A program made the translations under genes and the position numbers. The notes under the pieces were generated by a model. It was not told the DNA's origin and made no database searches. It worked only from the letters and a program-made list of their open reading frames with translations. Source: Mesostigma viride (lineage: Eukaryota; Streptophyta; Mesostigmatophyceae; Mesostigmatales; Mesostigmataceae). Taken from it: 33,187 nt of DNA. The stretch is from positions 2,797,194 through 2,830,380 of the forward strand of contig RPFO01000050.1 of assembly GCA_009746045.1 (NCBI GenBank). The letters are read 5' to 3'. Below, piece after piece: positions 10,528 to 20,957 of this stretch. How positions within the stretch are numbered: position 1 is the first letter of the stretch; each line of letters begins with the position of its first letter.

Positions 10528-11487
10528 CTACTCATCAAAACGGCTCCTCCTTTTGGGGGGAGGCGGCTTGCCCACAGGGGCTGGCGTGTGCGCCTTGACA
10601 ATCTTCTTCCACCGCGTCTTGTCCTGCATGGCAGTCCAAAGACGGGAGAGAGAGTGGATGCGGTACTCAAACTGGGCTGGGACCACTAGGTCGTCCAGCA
10701 ACATCTGGGTATAGGTCATGGCATGTTTCCCTAAGTTTTTAGGAATGTTCTTGGGGCCAGGCCAGGTCAAAATATGCCGCCCTGGTTGGCCGAGCCGCTG
10801 GGGACCGGCCAGACCAAGGGCGGTGTCGACCTGGCTGGTGCGAGCAAGATGTCCTACAAATGCTATCCTACGCTGCCTAATCTCATCCGAAATACGAGGC
10901 ATACCGGCCGTGATACAAAGACTCTAATGACCTACGCTGAGAAAACCCGACATTCAGGACCTGTCGGAGCATCCGGGTTACCGTGCCGTCTAGCTTGGCT
11001 GCCAGTGTTGCCGTGCAGTGTCCGATGCCTCGGCGCCATACGTGAGCACCGTGAGGACGAGGACCTTGAAGAGCATGCGCTTGCAGTGCTCGTCCAGGCC
11101 CTTGGAGCGCCAGTAGGTGGTGAGCGAACGGAGCTTGGCCCAGGAAAGGCCGATGCGGGTGTCCACATCGTCGGCAGTGTCAGGAAGCCAACTCCCCAAC
11201 AGCTTGAAGCGGTCGCGGAATGGGACCTCCGTCCCGTCGAGCAGGCGCGGCAGCGGTGGACGGCTGGAGGCCCCAATCACCATCGCCTCAGTTTTGACAC
11301 TAATCTCCAACCCCACCGCCCTCGCCTCCAGGCCCAGACAGTCCAGCCAGGTCTGAATGTGCTCGGGGCGCGCGATGAGGGTCAGTGGTGTCGTCCGCAT
11401 AAATCAGGTCAGCCAGGCGGTAACCCGTGCTAACCCCGCCGTGCCCACGCTCGTTAAGGATGTCCAAGCCTGGCCGGCTCGAACCCC
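10528..11487 (-). pseudogene. LINE ORF2 reverse transcriptase, motif C to C-terminus
   Basis: This continues the RT on the other side of the TTAA insert. The catalytic YADDT motif C is at 11387-11401. After a frameshift come LGLEISVKTEAMVIG, DRFKLLGSWLPDTADDVDTR, WAKLRSLTTYWRSKGLDEH and FKVLVLTVLTYGAEA, the standard thumb of LINE RTs. A further frame change leads to IRQRRIAFVGHLARTSQVD, the Arg-rich R-x-x-GH motif common near LINE C-termini. The chain then runs to the stop at 10528. Deleting the insert and one TTAA brings the two halves together but one base out of frame, so the host copy has decayed independently. Confidence 0.82.
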
Positions 11488-11491
11488 TTAA

Positions 11492-13579
11492 CCCTTAAAT
11501 GGTGTCCAACTCGCGCCTAAAAATAGGCTCCAGTTGCACCTTGCATGGTAATGTCCACAACCTAACCTAAAAACAATTTAGGGTCCATACTGGGACCAAA
11601 GCACACACATATAGGGACTTACTTGGGGGTCATGTCATTGGTCATGTTGCAATGTCCTATGGGTGCTAAATATAGCACCACCCTCAGGGGGGTGCGCGAG
11701 TGCGAGAAAAACACTCATGTATAATGCATTATTACACCTGAAAACAGTTCCGTTGCTCCCAACATTTTAAAGGCAGTTGCTTGGGTAGCCAGGCATGGCT
11801 TCTGAACACTGACATGACAGGTTGTCCCAGGGACCCAGATGCATTATCTAAAAATAACTCGCGCCTAAAAATAGGAGCCAGTTTGGCTGGTGACATTTGC
11901 TAGCATTACAAGGCAGGCGCCTCAGTCCGTAGCATCATAAAACATCATAAATGATCAAACATGCATTATTTCATCAATTCCAGCATACAGAACATCCATA
12001 ACAGCGATTAAACATAGGTAGCCATGCCAATGCACAGTCACATTCGCGCGTATCATGGCATGGTAAGGCCAATGACTACCCACCACACAAGCCTACCACA
12101 TGCACAGTTTTTCTCACATGTCAGTGCTAGACTAAATAAGTAAAAGTAAGCCTAGATCATTGGAAATGCTAACTGGAGCTCCTTATATGCTGGGCTTCAT
12201 CATTTCAGCTGTTAACTGGCTACGGGGCGACATGCGGCACTAAGTGGCATTACAATGGTATGAGGCGTGCACAATGGTGCTTTTGAATGGCCGGGTAATG
12301 CTCAAAATGATCGCTAACACACAGCTTAAACTATGCTTCATGTTGTTCTAAAGAAAACGTCACCATGTGGTGGCTACCAAGCTCTACTAGCAGGTATACC
12401 ACTGTGCCAAGGCCCAAATGCACGTGTGCAAGGGGCTACGTAGCCCATGCATCCACAACATAAAAAATGACCTCCATATGCTTGCCTGAGATGAAATGAC
12501 ACAGAGACAACTCATGGACCTTCTTTTGAATGCAAGCAGGGCACTGGGACCTCCACAGGTGTTACATGAAGACAGATGGGGTGACTGCACAACAGCAATA
12601 CTAACAAAGCTAAAAGGCTAACCAAAAACAGGCCAGGATACCATCTATTCTTAAGGATTTAGGCTATAGAAACCATCATGATACCATATAGAACTTATTT
12701 ACATGTAACACCAATCATTATTCTAGTATATTTGGTGCAGACGCAGCCAATCATGCACAAAACTGATGAAAATCTGACCGTAATGGCTGTGCGCAACCAC
12801 CACCACAAACCATTACAGAAAAGTAGTAACGAAGCAACTTTGACATCCCAAACCTTCAACAATGAGTCCGAGATTACTTACCGAGTGATACGACGACTTT
12901 ATCTTGTCGACGGTAACCGCAGGGACACTAAACTACGCCAGGTCGAAACCGCAAAAAAAAGGCTCAAGGACAGCTAGCAAGCTGACGACAGGGCCGATGC
13001 GTCAAGACTTTCCTGGCCCACGACACTAATGAAATATTCGAAATACATCGTAGCAAATTTACTCGATGCGAAATATTCAATTATAAAGCCGCCGATAACA
13101 AGTGCTAGCTTCATTGTCACTCCCGTCACAATAAACACGCGTTGACGCAGTAAAACCCAGACCGAGATGATTGCGCACCTCAGTAAATGTTGCGCGACTG
13201 CGGCTACAGCATCTTTATAACGCATAAATAATGCCTACAAAATTTGGAACGAATCCATGCATCGATGCTCCTACACCAATCAGTTTTCTGCACCGCCATA
13301 GCCTCGAATATGCATGTTCGTAATTATTTTACATTCACTTTCGTCCCGGTGGACCTGGGTACCCCCTGTACTGTAACCGTTAATTAGTCCCTGTAGACTT
13401 GGTCGAAACATAGTGATGTCCGGTATCAGGGCGTAGAGCACATCTAGCTCTAGCAGCAGACCTAAAAATATCACGGAAATGTCCACTGGCATTCGCGCCG
13501 CGCCGCTTCCCATCTCGCGCCTATTTGTAGGCGCGAGTTCAACTCGCGCCTACAAATAGGCGCGAGCACCATTTAAGGG
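11492..13579. mobile_element. piggyBac-like non-autonomous DNA transposon (TTAA target)
   Basis: The left end CCCTTAAATGGTG (11492-11504) is repeated inverted at the right end as CACCATTTAAGGG (13567-13579). Direct TTAA flanks are present at 11488-11491 and 13580-13583. TTAA target duplication with termini beginning CCC is the hallmark of the piggyBac superfamily, and precise excision is known for that family. The element sits inside a LINE RT, which independently confirms its borders. Near both ends a hairpin-like motif based on CTCGCGCCTA...TAGG recurs (about 11509, 11867, 13514 and 13540). No transposase is recognisable in its 2,088 bp, so it is probably non-autonomous. Confidence 0.85.
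11950..13500. other. Interior of the TTAA transposon, no gene recognised
   Basis: This AT-richer filler is inside the TTAA element. The longest open frames are 99 codons (plus, 12678-12977), 83 codons (minus, 12974-13225) and 77 codons (minus, 13280-13513). None shows the catalytic Asp pattern or Cys-rich tail of a piggyBac transposase, or any other motif I know. Confidence 0.5.
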
Positions 13580-13583
13580 TTAA

Positions 13584-14380
13584 GAGCAGTAAAGCGCGCA
13601 CGTGCCTGGCGCATGACGTGGTCCACGACAATAATGAACAGGTATGGAGACAGGACACAACCTTGCCACACCCCGCCGTGGTGAAGGGGGAATGGTGGGG
13701 TGGTGCCTTCCGCAGTCCGCACTACTGCCTGTGAGCCCTCATACAGTCGGCGAATGGCAGCAATAAACGCTGACCAGTGGCACTCGATCGGTCGAGAGCT
13801 AGGATGGCCCAAAGAGCCTCCCAGAGGACCGTGTCAAAGGCCTTGATATAGTCAACAAAAATGAAGACCAGCGGCAAACTGTCAGGGCAAAGGCGACGCA
13901 CCTCCTCCATCAAACGGCGCGCGACAAACACAGCCATGACAGCTAGTGTTACGACCACGACGAAAACCCATCTGAGACTCACCCAGGTGTGGGTCCAGCG
14001 CGGCGCGGAGCCTGTGCAGCATCATGCGCATGAAGACCTTCAGCGCGGCGCTCTGGAGGCAGACACCCTGATAGTTACCGGGGTCAGCAGCAGAGCCCTT
14101 CTTGTACAGCATGACGCGGATGGCCGTCTGCCACTCAGCAGGCGGAGGCTCGTCAGAGAGCAGGACACGGTTGCAGAACGCCAGCAGAAGATCCCTAACC
14201 GCTAGGTCAGGGGTCTAGTTCAGCAGCTCAGCAGAAAGGTGGTCGGCACCGACCGCCGCATCGTACCGTAGGCGAGCAAGGGCGCCGTCCAATTCCTTCA
14301 AAGTGAAGGGGGGGACGACGCCGTCAGTGGCAAGGCAGCCCTCCACTATACTTTTCGTCCGAGGGTGGTAAAAAGGATCC
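13584..14380 (-). pseudogene. LINE ORF2 reverse transcriptase, N-terminal half (through motif B)
   Basis: This encodes the RT that performs target-primed reverse transcription. Visible in order are PFTLKELDGALARLRYDAAVG, an in-frame TAG after AELLN (14215-14217), and WQTAIRVMLYKKGSAADPGN. Next come YQGVCLQSAALKVFMRMML and SQMGFRRGRNT. After a frameshift comes motif A FIFVDYIKAFDTVLWEALW (about 13800-13860), then motif B HHGGVWQGCVLSPYLF. In motif B the usual Arg before QG is replaced (VWQG). The reading then runs into the right end of the TTAA transposon at 13583. Stops and shifts show the copy was probably dead or decaying. Confidence 0.82.
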
Positions 14381-14635
14381 GAGGCGTAAATTACCAGGTG
14401 GTAAATTACGCCTCGGCTCATTCTTACTATATACATCTCACCTACGATCCCACGCAGTAAGTTATCGCTGAGATCCTACCTACGATCCCACGCCGTAAGT
14501 TACGAGGTGGTAAGTTACGACGTGGTAAGATTCCGACGTGGTAAGATTCCGACGTGGTAAGATTCCGACGTGGTAAGATTACGACGTGGTAAGATTCCGA
14601 CGTGGTAATGTACGTACGGTAATTTACCACCTGGT
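14381..14635. repeat. Foldback repeat with 16-bp tandem core
   Basis: An almost perfect hairpin lies at 14381-14398 / 14401-14418 (18-base arms, one mismatch, 2-base spacer, arm CCGAGGCGTAAATTACCA). The 16-mer ACCAGGTGGTAAATTA at 14395-14410 recurs as an exact inverted copy at 14620-14635. Between them lie about seven direct copies of the 16-bp unit GACGTGGTAAGATTCC (14504-14613). Inverted ends around tandem repeats resemble a foldback-type element. Confidence 0.6.
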
Positions 14636-14639
14636 AGTT

Positions 14640-15368
14640 TACGATCCCGGTACTCGGTCCCGTAGGTTACGACGTCGTATGCTTCTCGCGTACACTACCG
14701 GTACTACACTATCATGTCGCTATGTCGTTCTGAATTGCAGTACGCATGTCACTTAGAATTTCACTGAAGGAATTTCACTTATCATTTCGGTCAACCTAAC
14801 CCCTAACACCCATTTACCCGGAAAAAAAAATAAAAATGAATGGCATTTGCAGCAAGGCTCATGCAAGACAAGTTTCTATTTCATAAACCATTTCATTATT
14901 ACATGCAGGATTACATGTCATGCACAAAAATCCAACGCCTTCACAGAAAGAGCATATCAAGTCTTCTGACGACAATATCAAGTCAATATCAAAGTCGTGG
15001 CTTCTCTTCGTGGCTTGAAATACTGTTTCCATGCAGTGCTTAGGACAGCTCCGGGGATGTCGGCACCGCACAGAAGCTCCATCCGGGAGCAAGTGCGCCG
15101 GGGGAAGATGTTGTACATCCAGAGCTCGATATGTGCGGGATGCCGTCGTGTTGGAAACCGAGGTGTCTGCACAGAATTCCGCGCGCAGGCAGCTTGTGCC
15201 TTTACGGGGGAAGACCTGCGACACAAAAACCGTGTCCGGACAATGCAATACGGAGAAATGGCAACGGCAGATGGAGTCGGCTAAGGCCGCTTGTAAGGAA
15301 AGTGATTTTTAATGCACGAATAAATGTATAATGCATGCTACATCGCCATCGCTTGGGCGGTGAAAAGA
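14640..15368. other. Unassigned stretch
   Basis: I recognise no gene. Several frames overlap here, the longest being 129 codons on the minus strand (15248-14859), with a Cys-rich end CSFCEGVGFLCMTC. It has no family resemblance I can name and competes with plus-strand frames of 95 and 93 codons over the same bases. I leave it uncalled. Confidence 0.35.
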
Positions 15369-15612
15369 CAAGGACCAACCACATGCCCCCACCTACCCTT
15401 CGTGCATCCCGCCCTTGACGAGGCACAACCATGTGCCCCCACCTACCCTTTGTGCGTCCCTCCCTTGACAAGAAACAAGCACGTGCACCTATCTAACCTT
15501 TGTGCATCCCTTCCTTGGCAAGGAACAAGCACACCCACCCACCTACTCCACATGCATCCCTCCCTTGACAAGGAACAAGCACGATCACCCAGCTACCCAC
15601 TAGCACGGCAGC
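15369..15612. repeat. 50-bp minisatellite
   Basis: There are about 4.9 imperfect tandem copies of a 50-bp unit containing CCCCCACCTACCCTT and GTGCATCCCTCCCTTGACAA. The landmark ACCTACCCTT recurs at 15391, 15441, 15491, 15541 and 15591, which gives an exact 50-bp period. Confidence 0.85.
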
Positions 15613-15825
15613 AAGGCAGACCTTACAATGGCAAGTGATGTTTATCGGTAGAAACTGTTAGACAACTAGCAAACGAGCCAGCCGGTGAAGAGCAAGGCAC
15701 GCATGCAAGGAATTTGTCGTTGCCTATGTCTACGCTTGAGTTTGTCACTGCAGTTGAAATCTGCATTTGCATCAGCAGGCCCGATCGAACCCCATGTCGC
15801 CACCCGCATTTCCACTTATACTTCA

Positions 15826-16222
15826 CGGCCCCTTATTCTTCTCTTGTGCCTGCCTTTGCCCTAACTGTTACCCTAGCATCTGCCCTTGCCCCTATCCTTT
15901 GATCCCCAGTGTTTGCCGTTGCCCTCATCCTTCCCCTAGTGCCTGCCCTTGTCTTCATCTTTTCCCTTGTGCCTGCCCGTGCCCTTGTCCGTTCCCTCGT
16001 GCTTGACTTGTCCTAATCTCTTTCCCTTGCGCCTGCCCTTGCCCTTATCCGCTTCCCTTGTGCCTGCCCCTGCCCTTGTCATTTCCCTTGAGCCTGCCCT
16101 TTTGGCAAGCACAAGTGCCTTAATCCTTTCCTTGGCCTTGTGCTTGCTCTTCCAGTTTCCCTTTCCTTTGCTCGTGCGGTTGCCTTTGCTCTTACCCGGG
16201 TGCTTGCCCTTGCCGTTTGCAA
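15826..16222. repeat. Degenerate CCCTTG-rich repeat
   Basis: This is a decayed, low-complexity array built from CCTTGTGCCTGCCCTTGCCC-like strings with poor periodicity. On the minus strand it reads AAGGGCAAGGGCAAGC, which recalls the GACAAG/GGGCAAG units of the large array at 28188-32120. No gene is supported here. Confidence 0.55.
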
Positions 16223-16897
16223 GCTGCATTATTGTCTTAGCAAGCTAGCAAGTGCAAACTGGCACTGAGCCAGAAATGCAAGCAAAGCAGCCAGTGTAAA
16301 TAAGGATGGACGGGAACAGTAGAAAGCTAGAGGTGGCTACGGTGCTAGAGCTCATGGCAACAAGGTGGTCCCATTCTTGCTGCATTGGGTGCGTTGCGTG
16401 GGTGGGATATTGCGATAGGGGGACATTCTTGCCTTGGTTGTGTTTTCACATGCACCCGGTGCTGGAATTTATGCGTGCAAGGGTGGCTGGTATCCCAACC
16501 AACAGCCCAAGAGGAAAAAGAGTGCTTAGAAAGCAAGAATGACTTTATGTTGGTAATAGCAGTGGTGGCGGCAGCAAAAACTGTTGTTGTAGATGCAAGC
16601 TACAACACTGCTGATGGTTTCTCACACTAATGTGGATAATGATAATGCATGCCACTTAACGGGACCATATAAACCACAACAAGAATAATCGTGAGAGCAA
16701 AAGAAAGAGGAGTACAAAACGGCCGGCTTACCTAGCTACAGCAAAAAAATTGCATGAAAAACAAGATAACTCACCTTTGTCGCAGCAGTGACCATATGAG
16801 ACAGCTCACAAAAACTTGTTGATCCTTGAAACTTCCTGCTTGAAGGCAGCCACCAACGGTCTGGATTTTTCACCCCAGTCCTTCTCAACAGCCAAGG
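16223..16897. other. Unassigned stretch
   Basis: I see no recognisable coding or structural feature apart from short open frames on both strands. The sequence leads into the GA tract. Confidence 0.4.
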
Positions 16898-17319
<422 letters not shown>

Positions 17320-17323
<4 letters not shown>

Positions 17324-18337
17324 GAGTGCAAGAAGTGCGGGTGGGGGTGGGAGAGGTGGGATGGAAGATTCACTACGTTAGCAGGCGACTAAACTGCTAC
17401 AATGACACAAAACCACGGAGCTAGGCCCTTAACTCCATCAGATCAGAGTGAAAACCCATGTTGAAACTGGGACAAATGCCATTAGAATGTTACTATGACC
17501 GTGGCTAGTAAACGTGAATTGACACCCAGGTTGTGACTTCAACGATTGGAGGCAACCTTGCCAAGTCTCCCAAATGCAGTCGGCTAGACAAGCTTCACAA
17601 AAAACGCAGCAAACATGTTGACGTTGCTAATATTCCAACGACGCGCATCCGCAGTCCGGCTGCCAATGAAGTCTTCTTGGTAGCCAGCTGTGCACAGAGG
17701 AGTAACCGCTAGAGACGCCGATTTGCGAACAACTCATTACAATTACAAAGCGCAGGAAGCAGATGGCTATGCATCAACAATTACTTCCGCTCGCCCTCGT
17801 ATTCAGCCAGGTCTATCTGCCCAAACTGGGTAAATGTTTTGCGATCGGTGAAATTGGCACTCTAGTGACTTACTTTCCCAGAAAGTGTCCATTCACACGA
17901 CAGCCGACTCACGCTCACACGTCGTGAGGAGTTGCCGATAGGATAAAGAAGCCGAACGATGAATTGCTGTACATAAATGCCACGCTAACGGCGTCGTGAA
18001 CTGACTTCTTGCAATCACGATTAAAGTGCCCGGCCCAACAACAAATTGGCGACACACGACCCCGCAACTGGAAAAGAATTCTGGCCACATTGATATACAT
18101 CGGTTTGATAAAGTAAAACCTCGCATTCGGTTCTGGCTAGCCTCAAACGCATGCGCCTTGAAACCTTTATCCTCCTGGCGGCCACAGTTTCTCGGTTCTC
18201 TTGTTCCGTTGGTCGTGCCGCTAGCGTGCCAGCCGCTCCAGTGCCTAAAATTCAAATTCGTGTTGTTCGAGAAAACGTTGTCGGGTCGGCGACGGCACGA
18301 TGCCGGGCCGGGCTGCATGGGCCATGGAGGGTGGTGG
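17320..18337. other. Unassigned stretch
   Basis: No gene is supported. A long minus-strand open frame (18894-17893) covers part of it, but its upper half is translated satellite DNA and the lower half resembles no family I know. Confidence 0.4.
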
Positions 18338-18530
18338 TACACAAATACCGTACAAGTGATACACAAATACGCTACAAGTGATACACAAATACCGTACAAG
18401 TGATACACAATTGCAGCCAGGACAACAGCGGGTCGCTGCGTACCTGCTGCGGGAAGGAGGGGGGTGATACACAAATACCGTACAAGTGATACACAAATAC
18501 CGTACAAGTGATACACAATTGCAGCAGGAG
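18338..18530. repeat. Composite satellite, first block (22-bp units plus 50-60-bp spacer)
   Basis: Three 22-bp units beginning TACACAAATACCGTACAAGT start at 18338, 18360 and 18382. They are followed by a GC-richer spacer (TTGCAGCCAGGACAACAGCG...GGGAAGGAGGGGGGTG), then two more 22-bp units. The same spacer-plus-unit composite recurs at 19123-19313. Confidence 0.85.
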
Positions 18531-19122
18531 GGGTGACATGTCCAGCCAAAATTTCACGGGTACTAGGGTCTGGCCCCAAGGCTGCCGGTGGCTGCATTGG
18601 TCCGGCCCCTAAATAAATATAGGGGCTGCGGCTGAAATAGCCTGCCGGCGGGTGGTCATGGCCCCCATATGGCGAGCCTACTGCCGAAGGGAATTTGCCA
18701 CGTGGCAAGTGCTCGTCTGCTGCGTTGTCTTCACACGCTTCCGCGTTGGCTACAATTCGGTTCCGCGGACACCTTTCAGCGGGGAAAGTCCCCCCGGGCT
18801 TCCGGGGCAAATTCAGCAAGCGCTGCGGAACTTCGATACTAAAATTTCGTTTTTTGTTCGTACCGTACAGCCAATCATTTTGCGCCCGGATCAAATTGTG
18901 ATCTGGTCACTGAACACGAAAATTTCAGCGCGTTGGGGGGGGGCATATGGGGGCCGGCTGTCGGCGCACCGGTGGCGGCGCCCCAGGGGGGCGCTAGCAT
19001 ACTGGGGGCCAGCAAGTTTCATTCCGGCGGTTGGCATTGGACCCTGAGTTCAATATGGGGGCCGGACATTTCAACCTGGCGGTGGCGGTATTGGGCCCCC
19101 AAATAGCATGGCTGTATGTCAC
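18531..19122. other. Stretch with inverted ATATGGGGGCC motifs
   Basis: No gene is recognised. GGCCCCCATAT-type strings occur near 18660 and inverted near 18945 and 19055, and a small palindromic segment GCCCCTAAATAAATATAGGG lies near 18605. These could form hairpins and may be part of a larger repeat that includes the flanking 22-bp satellites. Confidence 0.4.
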
Positions 19123-19313
19123 CACTCCTATTGCAGCCAGGACAACAGCGGGTCGCTGCGTACCTGCCGTGGGAAGGAGGGGGGTGCTACACAAATACCG
19201 TACAAGTGATACACAAATACCGTACAAGTGATACACAATTGCAGCCAGGACAACAGCGGGTCGCTGCGTACCTGCCGTGGGAAGGAGGGGGGTGGTACAC
19301 AAATATCCGACCT
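19123..19313. repeat. Composite satellite, second block
   Basis: Two spacer units (TTGCAGCCAGGACAACAGCG...) alternate with 22-bp TACACAAATACCGTACAAGT units. This is the same composite as at 18338-18530, with small differences such as CTGCCGTGGGAAGG in place of CTGCTGCGGGAAGG. Confidence 0.85.
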
Positions 19314-19319
19314 ATATAT

Positions 19320-20105
19320 TAGCAATAGCCGCCGCCTATCAAACAGGTCCTATTCATCACGAGCGTCAACGCCCCGTCATCGCCCCGTCATCGCCCGGCC
19401 GAGGGCCTTAACCTGTTAACTCTTTATTCGGAGTGATAGTCAACGACCTATACTACCAATAGCTGCCGCATATCAAACATGGGCTTATCATCACGCCCGT
19501 CGAGGGCGATGACGGTGACGACCGTCACCGTCATCGCCCTCGACGGGCCAACATCTAAACTCTTCTCTTAATCAACAATCTATATTACCAATAGCCGCCG
19601 CCTATCAAACAGATCCTATTCATCACGCGCGTCAACGCCCCGTCATCGCCCCGTCATCGCCCCGTGATCGCCATGCCGAGGGCCAACCTCTTAACTCTTT
19701 ATTCGGAGTAATAGTCAACGACCTATACTACCAATAGCCGCCGCATATAAAAAAGGTCGTATTCATGACGCCCGTCGAGGGCGATGACGGTGACGCCGTC
19801 ACCGTCATCGCCCTCGACGGGCCAACATCTAAACTCTTCTCTTAATCAACAAACTATATTACCAATAGCCGCCGCCCATCAAACAGATCCTATTCATCAC
19901 GCGCGTCAACGCCCCGTCATCGCCCCGTCATCGCCCCGTCATCGCCCCGTGATCGCCATGCCGAGGGCCAACCTCATAACTCTTTATTGGGAGTAATAGT
20001 AAACGACCTATATTAAAAATAGCTGCCGCCTATCAAACAGGTCCTTTCCATCACGCCCGTCGAGAGCGATGACGGTGACGGCCGTCACCGTCATCGCCCT
20101 GCCGG
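19320..20105. repeat. Dimeric satellite with alternating palindromic and 11-bp-repeat units
   Basis: About six tandem monomers of 131-153 bp are marked by CAATAGCCGCCGC near 19322, 19456, 19588, 19731, 19862 and 20015. Two types alternate. One contains two to four direct copies of the 11-mer CGCCCCGTCAT. The other contains a perfect inverted repeat with 26-base arms: 19495-19520 / 19523-19548 and 19770-19795 / 19797-19822, with spacers of 2 and 1 bases. A decayed third palindrome lies near 20055-20098. The real repeat is thus a dimer of about 275 bp. Confidence 0.88.
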
Positions 20106-20957
20106 CATTGCCATACAAGAAGAAGCTCTCGATCCGAGGTATAGACTACCTCGGGTATCATCATCGTAATTGCTAGCATCGAGATCATTCATACCTACCG
20201 ACGATGGCCAGCTGCAAAAGAAAAATGTCGACCAACAGACAGGACCTATCGCCGGGAACCCTCAAGGCAATAAGGGCGAGACAGGCTTTCACCGTTAAGT
20301 AAAGTTGTCCACATCGTGCTAAGGAATTTGTGCTAATCTATGAGTACCTATATGGACACTTTGTCGCATTTTTTACATGGCAAATAAGCGATGTATGTGT
20401 CATGTAGGCTGCCATTGGTGCATGCATGCATGGGCCAGCAATGATGGTCAGAGGTACATTGTGCCTATGAGATAACCATCGATTTGTTGATCAGCAAGTG
20501 ATTCATTACGTGAGACAACAATATGTTTGGGGGCTAAGCTTCTTACATTGGTCACATGGCCCGCCATAATTGTTTTCTTATGTGTTTAAGGTTAGGGCTC
20601 TGTTCATGACTGAACGTCATGAACGCGCTCTATTCATGACATTGATTAATTGATTTTAATTAGTCTCATGTCCATGTTGGGGGACCGGGATCTCTGAATT
20701 CCCCAAAGAAGATATAGTGGAAGTCACCCCAAGACGTCAATATCCGTCAAGACGTCAATAACTACATGTATGTCCACAGCTCAGCTAGTAGTCTAAAATA
20801 TGGGCCTCGAGCTACTCTTGCACGCAAGCAATGCCTATCATCAAGGATTAATTAATGCCTATCAACAAGGAGACAATCATGCTTGTTAAATTTCCTAGGA
20901 CCCACAACTGGGGGGTCGTAGTCTTTGACAATGTCCGCCTGGGCAACGCTACTAATC
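20106..20957. other. Unassigned stretch
   Basis: No gene or large repeat is recognised. A small hairpin GTTCATGAC / GTCATGAAC with a 5-base loop lies near 20600-20622, and short direct repeats of AAGACGTCAATA occur near 20731 and 20749. Confidence 0.4.

Larger units (their letters stand above)
10382..14380 (-). mobile_element. 5'-truncated LINE, split by a TTAA transposon
   Basis: On the minus strand the element runs from about 14380 to a (TTTAA)n tail at 10403-10382, and is interrupted at 11488-13583. Without the insert it is about 1.9 kb and holds the RT and C-terminal part of ORF2 plus the 3' untranslated region. Endonuclease and ORF1 are missing. Such 5' truncation is normal for target-primed reverse transcription. 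I found no convincing target-site duplication. The 5' end coincides with the hairpin of the foldback repeat at 14381, so a later rearrangement may have removed the original edge. Confidence 0.78.

Noticed and set aside
10774-11433. 219-codon plus-strand frame
   Set aside because: Antisense of the LINE RT thumb and C-terminal region, whose motifs are clear on the minus strand.
14795-14815. CCTAACCCCTAACACCC as a telomeric remnant
   Set aside because: Only about two irregular units; too short and imperfect to call interstitial telomere repeat.
14859-15248. 129-codon minus-strand frame with a Cys-rich end
   Set aside because: Competing frames on the plus strand are nearly as long, and there is no family resemblance, splice context or repeat support.
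17893-18894. 333-codon minus-strand open frame
   Set aside because: Its upper half is translated 22-bp satellite (YHLYGICVSLV repeats) and the rest has no recognisable domain. Open only by chance of repeat composition.
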